From assembly GCA_951799445.1 (NCBI GenBank), contig OX637290.1:34776987-34840986 (forward strand): DNA of 64,000 nucleotides. The letters are read 5' to 3'. Shown here piece after piece: positions 34,463-48,200 of this stretch. The first letter of the stretch is position 1; every line of letters starts with the position of its first letter. The position numbers and the translations under genes are program-made. Origin of the DNA: Pseudisothecium myosuroides (lineage: Eukaryota > Streptophyta > Bryopsida > Hypnales > Lembophyllaceae). The notes under the pieces were generated by a model. That model saw only the letters and a list, made by a program, of their open reading frames with translations. It made no database searches and was not told the origin of the DNA.

Positions 34463-36489
34463 AGCTCGCAGCCACAAGAATACAGTGCATTTGGGGGTAC
34501 ACGGTTACATCTTTCTCAAAGGGGTTACATTGGTGTAACTTCTCCCGTGTAAATGCATGGAGTCCTTTGTAAATGCGTGTTCTGGGTTACAAGGGTGCGG
34601 CCGTCTACCTACCACTGCATCTTGGCAGGACTAAAACAAATGATTTATGACTACAATTAAGAAAATTGCAACGGCACAGTTAGAATGTATTGATTTGTGC
34701 GCACGGAGCCAATTAGGCTCTATGTTGTTGATTCAATTTCATTCTATTTAAAGAATAAAAATTTTAAAAAGTATTCGGATTTGAAGGATTGAAATTTAAT
34801 AGAATCAAAAGTTTTATTTATTCAAGATTCAAGATTTAGGGGTTTAGATGTTTTAGAAACATATCAAGATGTTGTAGCCATAGAATTAGGAGATTAGGGT
34901 GTGCTAAAAGGGTCCCTAGTCACTGATATAAAGCCTCCATGTCCATTTTGTTCTTTGCTATTTTGTTGCAATTAGATATGAATGAAAAAACTTCATTTTT
35001 ATGGGTCAAAAAAAAGAGTTACACATTTACATCAAGTCAGAAATTTCAACTTTTTTGAGAAGAATTGAAGTTGGTGTTACTGTTTAAAAAAAATGAAGAA
35101 AATTCATATTATATAAAAATGATGATAAAAAAACCAAAATCTTACCATAGATGTATATTATAGTGCACAACATCATTGTCAAAACCAAAGTTTTCGGGTC
35201 ACTCTAAAATTAGAAAATCAAAAAATCTAGGTTAAAGCCCTAGAGTTCATATTGCTTTCAAATATCCAAATTCACAATTTTTTTCTAAATTCCTAGTTAG
35301 AATTTAAATCATCCTTACTGAACCTCTTTTCATTAGTTTAAGGTGGAAATAATTCAAGAAACATTTTTATGGATGAAATTTACATCAACAACAAATAATA
35401 AGAAATAGACAAAATATAATATAACAGGGAGCTATGAACTAAGAGTTTTTTTTATAGGAAAGTCAATACTACCATAAAGAGATTTGCAAGAATATTCACT
35501 AAAACTATACTTAGGTACCCTAACAAGACGTGTAGGCCCCAGAAAATCATCTACAGAATTCAATATGTTTTGTGCCACTGTCTTTGTTAACCCCTAAAGG
35601 ACCTGGGGTGTTTTAGGGTAGTCCTTGTTTTCTTGACTAGCTCTCGTGACAAGCATAATTCCTCATTTGTGTGGAATAATTTTCATGATCCCCACCATTA
35701 AAATGAAACAAGACTTATTTAGCTTTCATATTAAAAAAAGATCAACAAAATTGCATACTTTTGGTAAAAATGCCACCGTTGACAAGAGCGATGAAAGATG
35801 TTTACTTAGGGAGTACTTTGTATGTATATTTGGGTCAGGCAATGGCATATGGCTATTTTTAGGCCACAGTTTTCCACGTTGGGAGCAGGTTCTGCCGTTT
35901 TTTTTTATTTTTTATTTTTTGGGGGTGTGGCCCTATCTTTTGCAATATTAGTCCAAATGGGGAATTTTTTTCCCCATCCAGACTGATTTTTCCCCCTCTT
36001 TCCAATGGGAGAAGTTTTGCCTTTGAATTCATCCCTAGGAAAAAGTTAGATTTGGGGGGCACTTCTTCTTCTTCTTTGAATTCAATGCTTTCATTTGGGT
36101 TTAGGGCCTTTCGTTGTTTGGGGTTTAGGATGTTCTTGTGGCCTTCTTTTCTTAATTCTACCTCACTCATGAATTCATTTTGAATTTCTTTTCCCTCCTC
36201 TTTTGTGGAAGAAATGGAAGGGGGTTATGTTCAAAGGATTTTGGCCTCATTCTTAGAGATGGTTTTTTATGATGAGAATTCGTGCCTTCTTTCAAGATTT
36301 TGTTGGTCCTTTTTCCGAAAGATATTTTGAGGGTTTAGGGTAGCAATAGACTTCAGTTGGGATTTTATTTGCATGCCATCCACGGTCAACGTGTCCAGTG
36401 ATCCCCCTACTATAGCAATCATCTTAGACAAAAATGAAGAGCCATCCGGAGAGTTGAAAGGTTTAGGGCTTATGGCCCTAAACTGCTTC
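34463..36489. other. AT-rich stretch without recognisable gene
   Basis: After the array is a short GT-rich piece with GTTACA-TTGG-TGTAAC (about 34525-34541). The rest is AT-rich. A TTAACCCCTAAAGGACC end of the dispersed repeat family lies at 35587-35603. Frames at 35646-35951 and 35859-36170 are overlapping low-complexity translations. Confidence 0.45.
35587..35603 (+). repeat. TTAA-CCCCTAAAGGACC element end
   Basis: Terminal motif of the dispersed repeat family, TTAA followed by the C-rich terminus. Its partner end was not identified. Confidence 0.5.
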
Positions 36490-37345
36490 TACATAGGATT
36501 TAGGGTTTAGGATTCACTAAAAACAACAATAGTAGGAGAAATGAGGGTTGATTTCATTGACCTTTGGGTAGTATAGCCATAATCAAATCTAATTTTCAGA
36601 AGGGAAAAGGGTTTAGGGTTTTAGGGTTTAGGGTTCACTAGAAACAACAATAGTGGGGGGAATGAGGGTTGATTTCATTGACCTTTTGGTAGTAGGGTCA
36701 TAATCAAATCTAATTTAGATTTATATATATGGCTTTATATATATGTGGAAAGCTTTGAATTTATATTAGATTTATATATATGAGGAAAGCTTTGAATCAT
36801 CTCATTTTGATTTATGAATCAAACGTTATGAGGATTTTTAATTTGCAAGCATTTATGGATTGTCTACTCTAAAATAAACTTTAAAGTTGTTTATTTCACT
36901 CCATTTTAAATATTTTTCAAAAAAAATAAAATTCTAGGATGTAGATTGTTTATTACAACATTGCAACCATTGGGATTGGCATTTTCCAATTCCATAACTA
37001 AACTCTTAACAATTTACTGTTTTGAACCATTCTCTATTTCTTTCTACATACTATTTTTTTCCTATATGTTGTACAATTCCAAATAATCTGAAAATTTTCA
37101 AGCATGTAGCCAACTTGCCCTGAAGAATGAATCCAAAGAAGCACATCCATTTTGGAAATTTTTTCATAATAATCTAACCTTGTAAAGTACAGTTGCCCCA
37201 TTTTTTGTAGGGCCAAAAGAAAAGGAACTTTGCCACTTCAAATACTAATATCTCCCAATCTACACAATGGAAATTGGGTTGATTTTTTCCACACATTCTC
37301 AAACCAGAGTACTAGAAGATCCTACAGTTACATGTGTCCAAAATT
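36490..37345. repeat. Dispersed repeat copy A with TTTAGGG-like runs
   Basis: Direct counterpart of 42190-42840. It holds two copies of a 121-bp unit starting 'caacaatagt' at 36524 and 36645, each with TTTAGGG-like runs beside it (36609-36634: gtttagggttttagggttta). It continues through 'atttatatatatggctttat' and 'tctactctaaaataaacttt'. Copy B lacks about 225 bases present here (about 36900-37125). Confidence 0.8.
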
Positions 37346-37369
37346 TTTTTCCAAAAAATATTGAAAATT

Positions 37370-37495
37370 GAGTGAAATAAATGACTTCAAAGTTTATTTT
37401 AGAACTATCTACAAACAAAAACTTCTCATAACTTTTTCTCATTGACCAAAATGGAATGATTCAAAGCTTTCCACACATATATAAATCAAGAGGGT
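37370..37495 (-). repeat. Inverted copy of the 36770-36905 segment
   Basis: The reverse complement of 'gtttattttagaac...ccatttt...gattcaaagctttccacacatatataaatc' matches 36770-36905 in order. It gives a large imperfect inverted repeat with about 470 bases between the arms. Confidence 0.65.
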
Positions 37496-37499
37496 GAAT

Positions 37500-38298
37500 C
37501 CCTCTGTTCTTCGATAAAGTTTTGATTGCTTAGTTTATTAAGCCTCCAATAGAAGCCAATGCGTATATTTACATTTGAAGTATAGAAAATGGATTTAGAA
37601 TACTGAAAAATGTCAATTCAATTGATTTTGGTACAATAATAAACCATCTACATCCTAGCTTTAATTCTAGGATTTAGGGTTTATAGGTCTTTAGAAGGTA
37701 ATTATTTTGGAGACTTGTACATAACAATCTACTTCAAGGCTTTAGGGACATTAGAAATGGGTATAATTTCATCTAGAATATTTATTTTGGGAAATCAATA
37801 TTCATAAGTGTGCTAAATCAAAAAGACCAAATAACAATATAAAACCATTTGGATTGAAAGAGTGACCTAATCTGACCTTTTTTTTTGGTACACCTAGTCT
37901 TAGATTATTTCATCTAGTAGTATGGAAATGGATTTAGGGTATAAATTTCAAACACTTTGCCCACACAGATTGTAAATTATCTACAATTAAGGGTAGAAAA
38001 TAAACTTCTTAAGATACATTGCAGGGCTTCATGAAACTTTGAACCTTTTTCACTAAAATTTTGGCACTACAAAGTTGGGAAGGTAAAAGGGGTTTTAGGG
38101 TGTAGGATTCAATTGAGGGTCTTGGGAAAGAAAAGTAGCAAACCAATCTAATTTGAATTCCTAAGAAATTGGGTTGGATTTAGGGTGTATAAGGTAGGAA
38201 GAAAATCTAAATTCTTTATATTTCTAAATTGAAAATAAAAGGCACTAATTCTAGTAGTAAGATGGACGCGCAAGAAAATATCCCATGGAGAGTTGCAG
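37500..38298. other. AT-rich stretch without recognisable gene
   Basis: Only short frames; scattered single gatttagggt words. Confidence 0.45.
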
Positions 38299-38715
38299 TT
38301 AACCCATAAAGGACAAAACACCGTGTATAGGGTAATATAGCAATTTTGGGCAGCTCCCTACAAATGGAATTTTTCTTTTTTTCTTTTTTTTTAAAAATTC
38401 ACACAATACATGCCCAAGGAGTAGCTTTGAGGCCCAACAATTTTCATAACTTTTGACTGCATGGTTAAAAAGTTATTGCATGATGTATCATTTTCATTTA
38501 TTAGTGGGCAATTCAAAAAAATCTTAAAAAATCACTTTTAAAAATTAAAGAAAATTGAAACTAGGGTTATAGATTTAGGTATATGTGGAAGGCTTTTTTG
38601 ATCATTCTTTTTTGATTGATGAAGTGAAAGTTATGAGGGTAGTTAGGGAATCTCTACTCTATTAGGGTCTTTGAAGGCCTTTATTTAACTCAGTTTTCGA
38701 TATTGAAAAAAAACA
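38299..38715 (+). repeat. Repeat-family copy beginning with a TTAA-CCCATAAAGGAC end
   Basis: It matches, in inverted orientation, 57240-57667: the terminal motif, 'ttttgggcagctc', 'cataacttttgactg', 'gtgggcaattc' and 'tctactct' occur in the same order. It is cut off at about 38715, shortly before another end motif at 38739 (TTAACCCCTAAAGGACC). Confidence 0.7.
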
Positions 38716-38738
38716 GGGTAAACATAGGGTGCATATTC

Positions 38739-38755
38739 TTAACCCCTAAAGGACC
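38739..38755 (+). repeat. TTAA-CCCCTAAAGGACC element end
   Basis: Followed by 'aaggtgaattttggagcaacatagcgtctttgggcaag', which matches the left end of the family. The partner could be the inverted end at 40559-40569. Confidence 0.55.
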
Positions 38756-38999
38756 AAGGTGAATTTTGGAGCAACATAGCGTCTTTGGGCAAGTGCATGT
38801 GGGTAGAGATTTCCATATTTTTGGCCCAAATTTCACTAGAAGGAGCCCGTGTTTTTTCGGATGGTTCAAATAGACGGGCACATTTTAAAAAACATGAGAT
38901 CAAAGATGCGGTAGTAGTCCTAGAAAGCTGAATTTAGTTGGATGTTTTTAAGAACGTGTGTATGTTACATGTATAAGGAGTTCATATTTTCTGCGCCAG

Positions 39000-41900
39000 G
39001 ATTGTTTAGTAAGACATTGAAGAAAACAAATACACATTTTTTTGAACGTCCAAAAAAACATGGATTTACCATGTTGGCAATGAGGATTAATTCCATTGTA
39101 GGTAACTTAGGAAAAATTACTATGGAGTCTTATCAAACGCTGCCCCATTGTAGAAAATAGAAAGGAGGGGCAGCTCCTTTCTACATTTCTAAAAAGACTT
39201 GTATAAATGGATGCAAAACTTTTGGTTCTTCAACATTTCTATTATTACTTGTAATATAGTACAAATAGCATAAATAAAAGCTAAAGAGCTAGTCTAATGT
39301 ATTGTACCTTATTTTCTCTCTATTGATATGTATTTTTTTGGTCCTTTATATATGAAAGAAAATTCTACAAATTTTGTGCTCATTTGTTGCATATTCCTGT
39401 CCCAACTACATTATTTATTGAATTAAATAATCATTGTACATACTTCTATTTCCAATGTCTTTTTAAATAAAAAATAATATTTATAAAATGGTCATAAATT
39501 AGTTTTTCATTTCATATGTGAATGACAACAATATGTATGAATGACGAAATAATAGCTGAAGACATGCCTAACACTATGTAGTCCCTTATGATTGGACATT
39601 GTAATTTATAAGTACTTAAATGCAATTCGTGACATGTCTTTGGAGGAGGATGTGCAATATGCACATATATTTCATTGTTAAGCTACTTGGAAGACTCTCA
39701 TGAAAGATTGATGTTTGTTAGGTTATAATTTGATAATGCAATATTGAGTTCAAGATAGCAATGAAAGTCATCTCCAATTGTTGTGAGTAATATGTCATCA
39801 TTGAAGTGAAGAACATGTGTTAAGTCCTAATGTCCTATTGTCCCCTTTGGGGAGAAAATGAATTTTGGGCTCACTACTATGGTCTCAATATTCATCATAA
39901 TAATTTGAAACTTTTTGTAAAGATAAAAAAACACAATATCTTTCCAAAAATTTAATGTTTATTTCAATCGGTGCTTAGGAGTTAGGACCTAAAGTTTTGG
40001 GACAAAAGCTCATTTTTTAAAGTGCGTTTGGCAGAAATCTTCCCATCCTAAATTAATCTTAAAATGAATTTTTTTTTCTCATATAATAGAATTCTATCTA
40101 TATGGGAAGCTTTGATTCATTGCATTTGGATTTATTATGTAAAAGTGATGGACAATCTTATTTTATAGGCAATTAAAGCATCTTTTTAGAATCTTAACAT
40201 ATAAGATGCATTTTTTAATGTAGTCTCCACAATTTTAAAAGAAAATTTATTTAAGAAGGTTAAGTTTGTTTGCTAAAACAATCTCACCATTGAAATTTTG
40301 GTGCTTCAAGTCCCATCTTAGAGCTGTTAACCCCTAACTACCTTAGCAACCATATATGTCTAAAAGAATATAAAATGTCCAAAAAAATGTCCAAAAAATG
40401 TCCAAAAACGTCTAAAAAAATATATGTCCAAAAAAATATACATGTCCAAAAAGATCCTACAGTTACATATGCCTAAGGGGTTACTGTTCTTAGGGTTTAA
40501 ACTTATACTAGAAATGACAATTTTGAAGTGTTTACAGTGAAAACATAGTCAAAAAACTTTAGGAGTTAAAATAGTAAATTGAAGTAAATAGAAAAATAAA
40601 AAATTGGCCATTTGTAACAAATCTATAGAGATGGTCACCACCAAAACAATGTTTTATAGGGTGAAAAAAATGCAGACACAATGAAGCTCATTTTATAGAC
40701 TTCCATACCACATTAAATTATTTTTTTGTAAAATTCCTTTTGTTACTAGCTACAAATCTACTAGAAGACCATTTATTCCAAATTTCAATTCAAATTTTGT
40801 TTTGGGGGGTGACAAATAGCTCCCTGGACCCCCAAAATGGCAAGTGTAGCATGATCTGTGAAGCTTACCAGAAGGATCACTTGTGCTTGAGGTTCACAAT
40901 TAGTTCATTCTAGCATATTGAGAAAAATCCATCGTTTTGACATATCGTTTGCTGGGTTTTACCTTGGATTGATATGATATTTGGGGTTGGCTTGTAGATC
41001 AACTTCAATTTGCAGTCATGGACGCACCACGTAGAAGTGACAAACGGAGGTCCATATGCAAAGAAGCTCTTATAGCCATCACAGTGGAGGAATCTTTAAA
41101 GTGGTGAGATGTTCTAGAATAGAATGTTCTTTGTACTGCGGAAAGGTTTTGTATTTTGTGGTAGTGATTTGAAGCTTTTGTGGACAATGCAACAACTCAT
41201 GTATCTTTTAGGGGTTAGGGTGAATTTTACCCTCATGGTCCCATATTTGATATCTCATACAGTTCCTGAAGTCGTTTATTGGGAGGATACTATGGGTTTT
41301 ACTTCTCATGGATGTTGAATTTTGTTTATTGTGGGATAGATGTTGCCAAAGGATTTAGGGTTCAAATTTTTGGGGTGGTGAATTAGAACTATTGGTTAGT
41401 ATTGATTCCTTCTTTCTGTACATACAAACCTCATGTTCTCTATTCAAGCAGTTGTTTATAATTGGCACCATCGGTGTGCATGTTTGTACCACTGAAACTA
41501 AATGTAAATTAGGAAATATTGTGAAGTAAAAGGAAAGATTCTTGGAAGGAAATAGACTACGGTATTTGGATAATTGGCTTTCTAAGGTCTAGACATGCAA
41601 AGCTTTTTGAAGTATGGTCTCAATGGATAAAGAAAATGCACCTTGTAAGTCATTCAACTGTTTCTAGACCTCTCATCTCTTACTTGGACTTTGCATATTA
41701 GACACTTGCAGCTTCTTATTTCCAGTGCATGCATGATACCCTCTTCCAAGGCTGCAAGATTTATTTTGAGTAGGGTTAGTATGGCTCTTGGTGCCCTTGA
41801 ATTCTAAGATGAATCTTAACAGTGAGATGCAACTTTGGACTCCCTGTGCCCTTCTTGCTAAGTACAACAAGAAATGCTCATTGATGCTGCACAATCTTGA

Positions 41901-42189
41901 AAAATGAACTAAAATTGCAAAATTTTCAACTTAAACATTTATAGGGAATACATTTAGATGCCAATTGCATCTATATTGAACTCTATTTGAACTTTCAATA
42001 GAGAGTTATTTTTAAGAATTTTTTGTTCATTTTTTAGGCTCTTTTTAAAAAAGTAAATAAGGGGTGCAAAACTATTTTCAATTCTGTAGTGTATCTTTTT
42101 TCTTCAAAAATTTGTAACTAATTATTATCAACATATAAAAATACCAAACATTCATAATATAAAATTTCAAAGTGGAAGAATCTACTAAA
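39000..42189. other. AT-rich stretch without recognisable gene
   Basis: Partial family ends occur at 40327 (TTAACCCCTAACTACC) and, inverted, at 40559-40569 (tttaggagttaa). A short low-complexity patch of 'aatgtccaaaaaa' occurs at 40375-40455. No gene is seen. Confidence 0.45.
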
Positions 42190-42917
42190 ACCCATTCTAT
42201 GTAGGGTTTAGGGTTTAGGGTTTACTAAAAACAACAATAGTAGGGGGAATGAGGGTTGATTTCATTGACCTTTGGGTAGTATAGTCATAATCAAATCTAA
42301 TTTTCAGAAGGAAAAAGGGTTTAGGGTTTTAGGGTTTAGGGTTCACTAGAAACAACGATAGTGGGGGGAATGAAGGTTGATTTCATTGACCTTTTGGTAG
42401 TAGGGTCATAATCAAATCTAATTTAGATTTATATATATGGCTTTATATATATGTGGAAAGCTTTGAATTTATATTAGATTTATATATATGAAGAAAGCTT
42501 TGAATCATCTCATTTTGATTTATGAGTCAAATGTTATGAGGATTTTTAATTTGCAAGCATTTATGGATTGTCTACTCTAAAATAAACTTTAAAGTTGTTT
42601 ATTTCAAACCGAATTCAAAGAAGCAACTCCATTTTCCACATTTTTTCATTGAAAAGTGAACTTGTGAAGTGCAGCTGCCCAATTTTTCGCAGGGTTGGAA
42701 AAATGATTTTGGTGAATTTGAATGCTTATATCTTACAATCCACACGGTGGAATTTTCTGAAATTTTTACCACATGTTGTTAAGTCATCAAACTCTAGGAT
42801 CTTATGGTTACATGTGTCAAAATTGTGTTTTTTTTCCAAAAATTTGGTAGTTGTATTAGAATTGGCAATTTTGGTAAATTTTGGGTAAATACATAGTCAT
42901 GGAACTTTAGGGGTTAA
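42190..42917. repeat. Dispersed repeat copy B ending in GGGGTTAA
   Basis: Nearly identical to 36490-36905 for about 415 bases, then joined directly to the equivalent of 37125-37345. It ends with aactttaggggttaa at 42903-42917, an inverted end motif. TTTAGGG-like runs are at 42203-42223 and 42316-42342. Confidence 0.8.
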
Positions 42918-45230
42918 ACAATAAGAATGGACTACCATTGTTTTTCAAAAGCTGGAAGTTTTGATTCTTAAAAAATTAATTCCAAGGACAAGTGACTAAT
43001 TTGATTTTTCTTAGATAATATAGCTCTACTACAAATTAGATTGTAAACTATGGAATCATATTTACAAGAGCTTCTATGAGTTGCACTTGAAGTTGCTAGG
43101 TGAAATGTATATTGAAGATTAAACAAAGGGTTTTTTACCAAAGTTTGTAAGCAAGTAATTTAGGATTTACGAGAGACTATTTGGCCATTGTAACCATGAT
43201 TTTTGGAGTTACATTTTGGTCCATAGTTTTTAGCGACATTCATTATGACTTGGCTACTTATTCAATTTGGTGGTTGTTATTTGGCTATTTGTCCCCTCAT
43301 CATTTCACAAAAAATGGTAAATTTGTATAGGTGATGGAAATGCATTAAATGAACTAAATGAAAGTAATTTACCATGACTAATGGTTGCTTTTTAAAAATA
43401 AAGGATAGTAATCATTGCATTAAAAATACAGGAAAAAAACTAATGGTTACTTTTATAAAACTCCATTGATTGTTGTGGAATAAGATTGAACAGAAGCCAA
43501 CTTCTATAGTCATATTGTAGAACAAGATTGATCAAGATACACCAAACGGTATTGAAGTTATGTTCCATAGCCATTTTGACCCATTGTTCTCTTGAAGATT
43601 ATATAATACATTCATTAATCCTAGTTGTTGAACCTCTTTATAAAATAGAATTTTGGCCACCATTAACCCCTGAAGGACTGAGGCACATTTTGGACAAACA
43701 TTGTTCAACTACCACTTTGTAAAGTTGGAAGAAGAAAATGCAAAAGAATAGTTGTTTGTTTTTTTCTTTCAAAATTCAACCATACAAATATGTACTACAC
43801 TTCTATGGAAATTTGTGGATAAAAATTCAAAAACTTTGACCGCATGGACTGAAAAATTATATTGTTTTCAGTTATTTGAAAAAAAATTCTCTAAAACCTC
43901 ATTTAACAAGATCCAACAAATTTCTTTTCTTTCTAGAGTGAGATTTTTAAACTATACATAGTTATATTTATTGACATGCTACCCGAAAAATTCAAGAGAG
44001 CTAATTTTTTTATTTGGGTACCAGATGGAAAAATTTCACTAATTATCACTAGTCAAGGAAGTACATATTTATATCTTGCATCAATATTTCATGAAAACCC
44101 AACCATAACCAAGTTAATAAAAACTAGCCGACATTTCAACTGTACTTTTAATAAAAGTGGTGTTGTACGGTTAAAATGAATAGAATACTCTACCACTGTT
44201 CATTGACAATGGAATTGAGGAGGTCTACTTTGTTGTTCCAGCTTGTTTTCACTATCGATTTTGGTCGATTAGAGACTTTTGCGTCTAGGTAGGAAATTAG
44301 TTTACTACAATACTCACTTCTCCAAATAGTATGTTGAAGGATGCCAAGGAGTTGATCATCCAAGACTTGTCCACAATCTTCAATGATCACAGGGATCCCT
44401 ATTCATCAACTTTTTGCAATGTATATCAATGGAAGAAATAGTCTAGAGTGTTGATTGTACTAAAGTGTTGTAAGATGAAGAAGGTGGATCAAGCAAATAA
44501 GGCACATTTTTTTTGAAGTTCATGGTCAGGTATGCATTCTTGACTCATTAAATCATACTTTTCATCTAGACTCTAATATACTTATAGTTGTATATTTCAT
44601 TTTGTCATAAATAATACGCTTTCATTTCCTCCATTCTATGAATTTTCAATATCATTGTATAGTACTCATTGATGTATAAACCAAAGTTTCTAGCTTAGTA
44701 CACTTGCTACTTCACTTTTCTTATCTATTTCATTTTACCATCTGATAATTTTAAGGACTCTAAGATTCCTCCATATAAATTCATAGGTTATAGAAATGTT
44801 GTGATGTCTAAGTCATCTTACAACTTTTCATTTCACCGAGTTACCATTGTCTTCATTTGGTACTTTTTACTTCCATTGCTTCTGCTCAGAATGTTGCTGT
44901 TTTTGTATTTAGGGTTTGGGTCCTTCGTTTGACTAGCTTGTTGTTTTGGATCTAGTACACTTGTCAAATTGTTGCTCCACAAGTGGATACAATGAACTAT
45001 ATTATTTGTGACTAGCATTAAATTCATTATATATTAATAATATTTTATATTCCTTGATTGAATATTTCTAATTTGTTTTACTCCATCCTTTTATTAACTT
45101 CTTATTTAGGATTGTCTCTTTTTTTCCTTGTTCTATATGTCTTGCTTTGCATATCAAGGAAAAGTTAAAAACATATTCTTTTGTATCAACGCAGGAGATT
45201 ATAGCTCAATCACTTACCTCATCTTCAACA
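42918..45230. other. 5' flank of the helicase gene, no other gene seen
   Basis: AT-rich. A family end, TTAACCCCTGAAGGACT, lies at 43663-43679. A poor CAACGCAG acceptor-like site is at 45187-45194, 37 bases before the helicase ATG, so an upstream non-coding exon is possible. Confidence 0.4.
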
Positions 45231-48200
45231 ATGAGCTCAACAATGCCTTACCAATGCACAAAATGTGACTGTCCGACATTCAATACAAAGGACCAGTTGA
45301 CAAATCACGCAAGAATCCATACTCCAATGTGCAAGGTGACATTTCCATTGGATGGCTATGGACTACAAGAGGAGGTCACTTTGCGTCGAGCGGACACACA
45401 ACTATTCAAATGCCCACGTTGCATGAAGTTTGAATGCAAATACCCAGGAAAAATGCAAAAACATTGTAAAACTTGCAGAGAAGCAGATTCTATGACCCCT
45501 TTTGAAGGACCCACTTCTCAGGTATTTGTTCCCATTGAGCCATTCATCTCTATAAGCGATGACCAGGAGTCGTATATTGAATCAAAGTTGGAGTTCTTTG
45601 TGAATAAACACCTTTCCATAGCCATTTGTCGACCTTGCAAATATGTGGTTGAGGTTGGAAGTATTGGCCGGCATGCAGCTAGACATGGACATAAGGTAGA
45701 TTTGGGACTGTTGTCGACAGATATTAACAAGTTTCAACTCAATCCTGGCATTGGTCATCTTGCTCAATATAGAATTGATACTTTTGCCTTGAAGGATCCC
45801 ATCGAAGGTCTTGAAGTAGTGGATGGATTTGGATGCAAGTTTTGTATCTTTTATTGCAGAAAATTATCCACCTTGAAAGCTCACCTTCGCATTACTCATG
45901 AGTCCAATTGCTCTATCCAAGGTAGCCACAAAGCTTGCTTTGTGCAACGTTTATTTCGCTCACCTGGGAATAATAGTTGGTTTGGAGTAAGCCAACCTGT
46001 TGGAAACATTGCCCATGGTCCTCTTATCGATGTAATTAGAAGAGAAGCCGAAGAACGCCGGAAAGAGGCTCAAGTGGCATCGTACGATGAATCAAGACTG
46101 TTACCTCTGTTCATCAAAAGGCTCAATTGGGATCAATTTATACAAAATTTGGGTCAAGACATTAGTACAATGGCTGCCTTGATATCAGCACCCAAACAAG
46201 GAGATGCCCGTTTCTTTCCCAACCGATTGCGTGAAGTTTGTAGATCTTTGATGTCCGACTTTCAATACAACAATGGCACAGCAGAACCCCTATTGAGGAA
46301 AAAGGTCAAATCTACAAAGGCTATAGACACCTCTACGGATTGTTTTTCACGATTAGAGCAGTCTTCTGAAGATTATGTAGCAACATTGGTGCACCTCATC
46401 CATTTGCTACTCAAGTCTCTTGATAGTGACAACAATGATGATGATGAAGATGACCTACTTTCTATCTTGGTTCCACTTGATGAACCACTACAGCAGTCTC
46501 TACAAAGCCTTTGGAATGGATTGCATATGGAAGATGAAGATGGGTTGTTTACCAATGAACACGTTGATTTGTCCAAGTCCCATTGCATACAGGTTCTAGA
46601 GGATCTTTTTTTAATCCAACGGCCATCTCACCTTGTTCTTGAGACCTCTTTACTTGTATATCGGTTTGTTGTTTTTACGGCAATACAACATCACCATGTG
46701 ATAACAGCAAATGAGGTAACTCAACGCATTTCTAGGTTGATGTATTGGTGTCGTTCTCTTGTCCTCTATAAGATTGTCTACACTCCAAACCTAGCAATAG
46801 ATGGTACAAACCAGGTTGAAGAATCTTTCTTGTTGTTTATTCAAGAAGGCTATCGAACACCTTTTGCTGCAATATTGGATGCAAAAAGGCTGATTTTTAA
46901 AGTTACAAAGAATGAGATGATCCTTCCAAATGTGGTGTGGGCCGGAGATGGACAACTTGTTGATGGTGTTTATGTGGATATCCAAGGCATATCAAATATG
47001 ATTTGTGAGTCGATCAAAGAGCTATACAGGGAGTTGAAAAGAGACTTACTTTTTGATATGCCTGAGTATCATTTGAACAAAGATAGGATACTCCAAAGTA
47101 AAACTGGAAGTGGAATAGAAGACAATCTCCGAGAAAATAGAGCTGGGTATTGGTTCATTTGGAACGAGAATAACCAGTGTTCTAGTTACACCCTTGGACT
47201 TATTCATCACATTGTCACTAATGCTACATTACGTTGCCACTTTATTGTCTGCACTGAAGATGCTGGTAGCAAGATTGTTTGGAACCAAGGGGCGTTGAAT
47301 AGTTGGATGCATAAAGCTGGAAAATGGTTGCAAAAACTTTTGTCCATTGTACATCTCATTGCAGGACAACCAGGACGTGGTGTTGAATTTCTTTCTTGTG
47401 CAATCCGCAACACCCCTACTCAACTTCGGGGGGTGTATTTTGTAGATGGTCTTGTGATGCTCCTCTCTCTTTATGGAAAAGGAGACAATCTTCGTGGGAC
47501 ACAAAGGCCTATTGCTCGATTTCTATGTAAAGATACCTCCTTTTTATTGATTAACTATCTTACATATGTTCGGGAGATGGAGAAAGTTGCTTCCAAGGTT
47601 TTATACAAAGAGGATCAAACCACCTTGTATGGTCTACTATTAGCTGTGAAGGAAGGACAGGCTTTTTCCAGTCGTGATTTATCTGAAGGAATCTCAAGAA
47701 TATTTTTGACTCATTTGAAAGTTGCACAACCTCTCAAATCTTGGCGACACATGGCTATTGCTTTGGCGGATAGATTTTTGAAGTATAGCAATGTTTCGGA
47801 ATTGACACGTAATGGACCTTTGGATAGCCAAGCAGGGCATTCCCAACAAACAGCGAGCAGGATTTACGGTCGTTCTAATTTTGACCATCCAAGTATTGGA
47901 CGAGATGAGTTTCAATTGTATCGACTGGCATCTGTTGAATGGCATCAACTTTTACATCTTGTTTCTGATAGTCTTCCTCTAAATCAAGCTTCACCAAATG
48001 AAAAGGAAGATGGTACAATGATTTCCCCTACGACTAGTGATGTCCACCATCACCATCATCACGAAATTAAAGTAGTCCAATCCTTTGGGAACATTGGTAT
48101 GGACTTCCCATCTTTGGCTTGTTCAGAATTGGTATTACGTGGTTTGCTTTCATTAGGATACAACAAGTTCAAGAGCCCACATCAAGCACAAGCAATACAT

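Noticed and set aside
32155..34502. Series of 60-90-codon open frames on both strands
   Set aside because: They repeat with the 273-bp satellite period and exist only because the period is a multiple of three.
36609..36640. True chromosome end
   Set aside because: Runs of TTTAGGG are short, degenerate and embedded in duplicated internal sequence with DNA on both sides.
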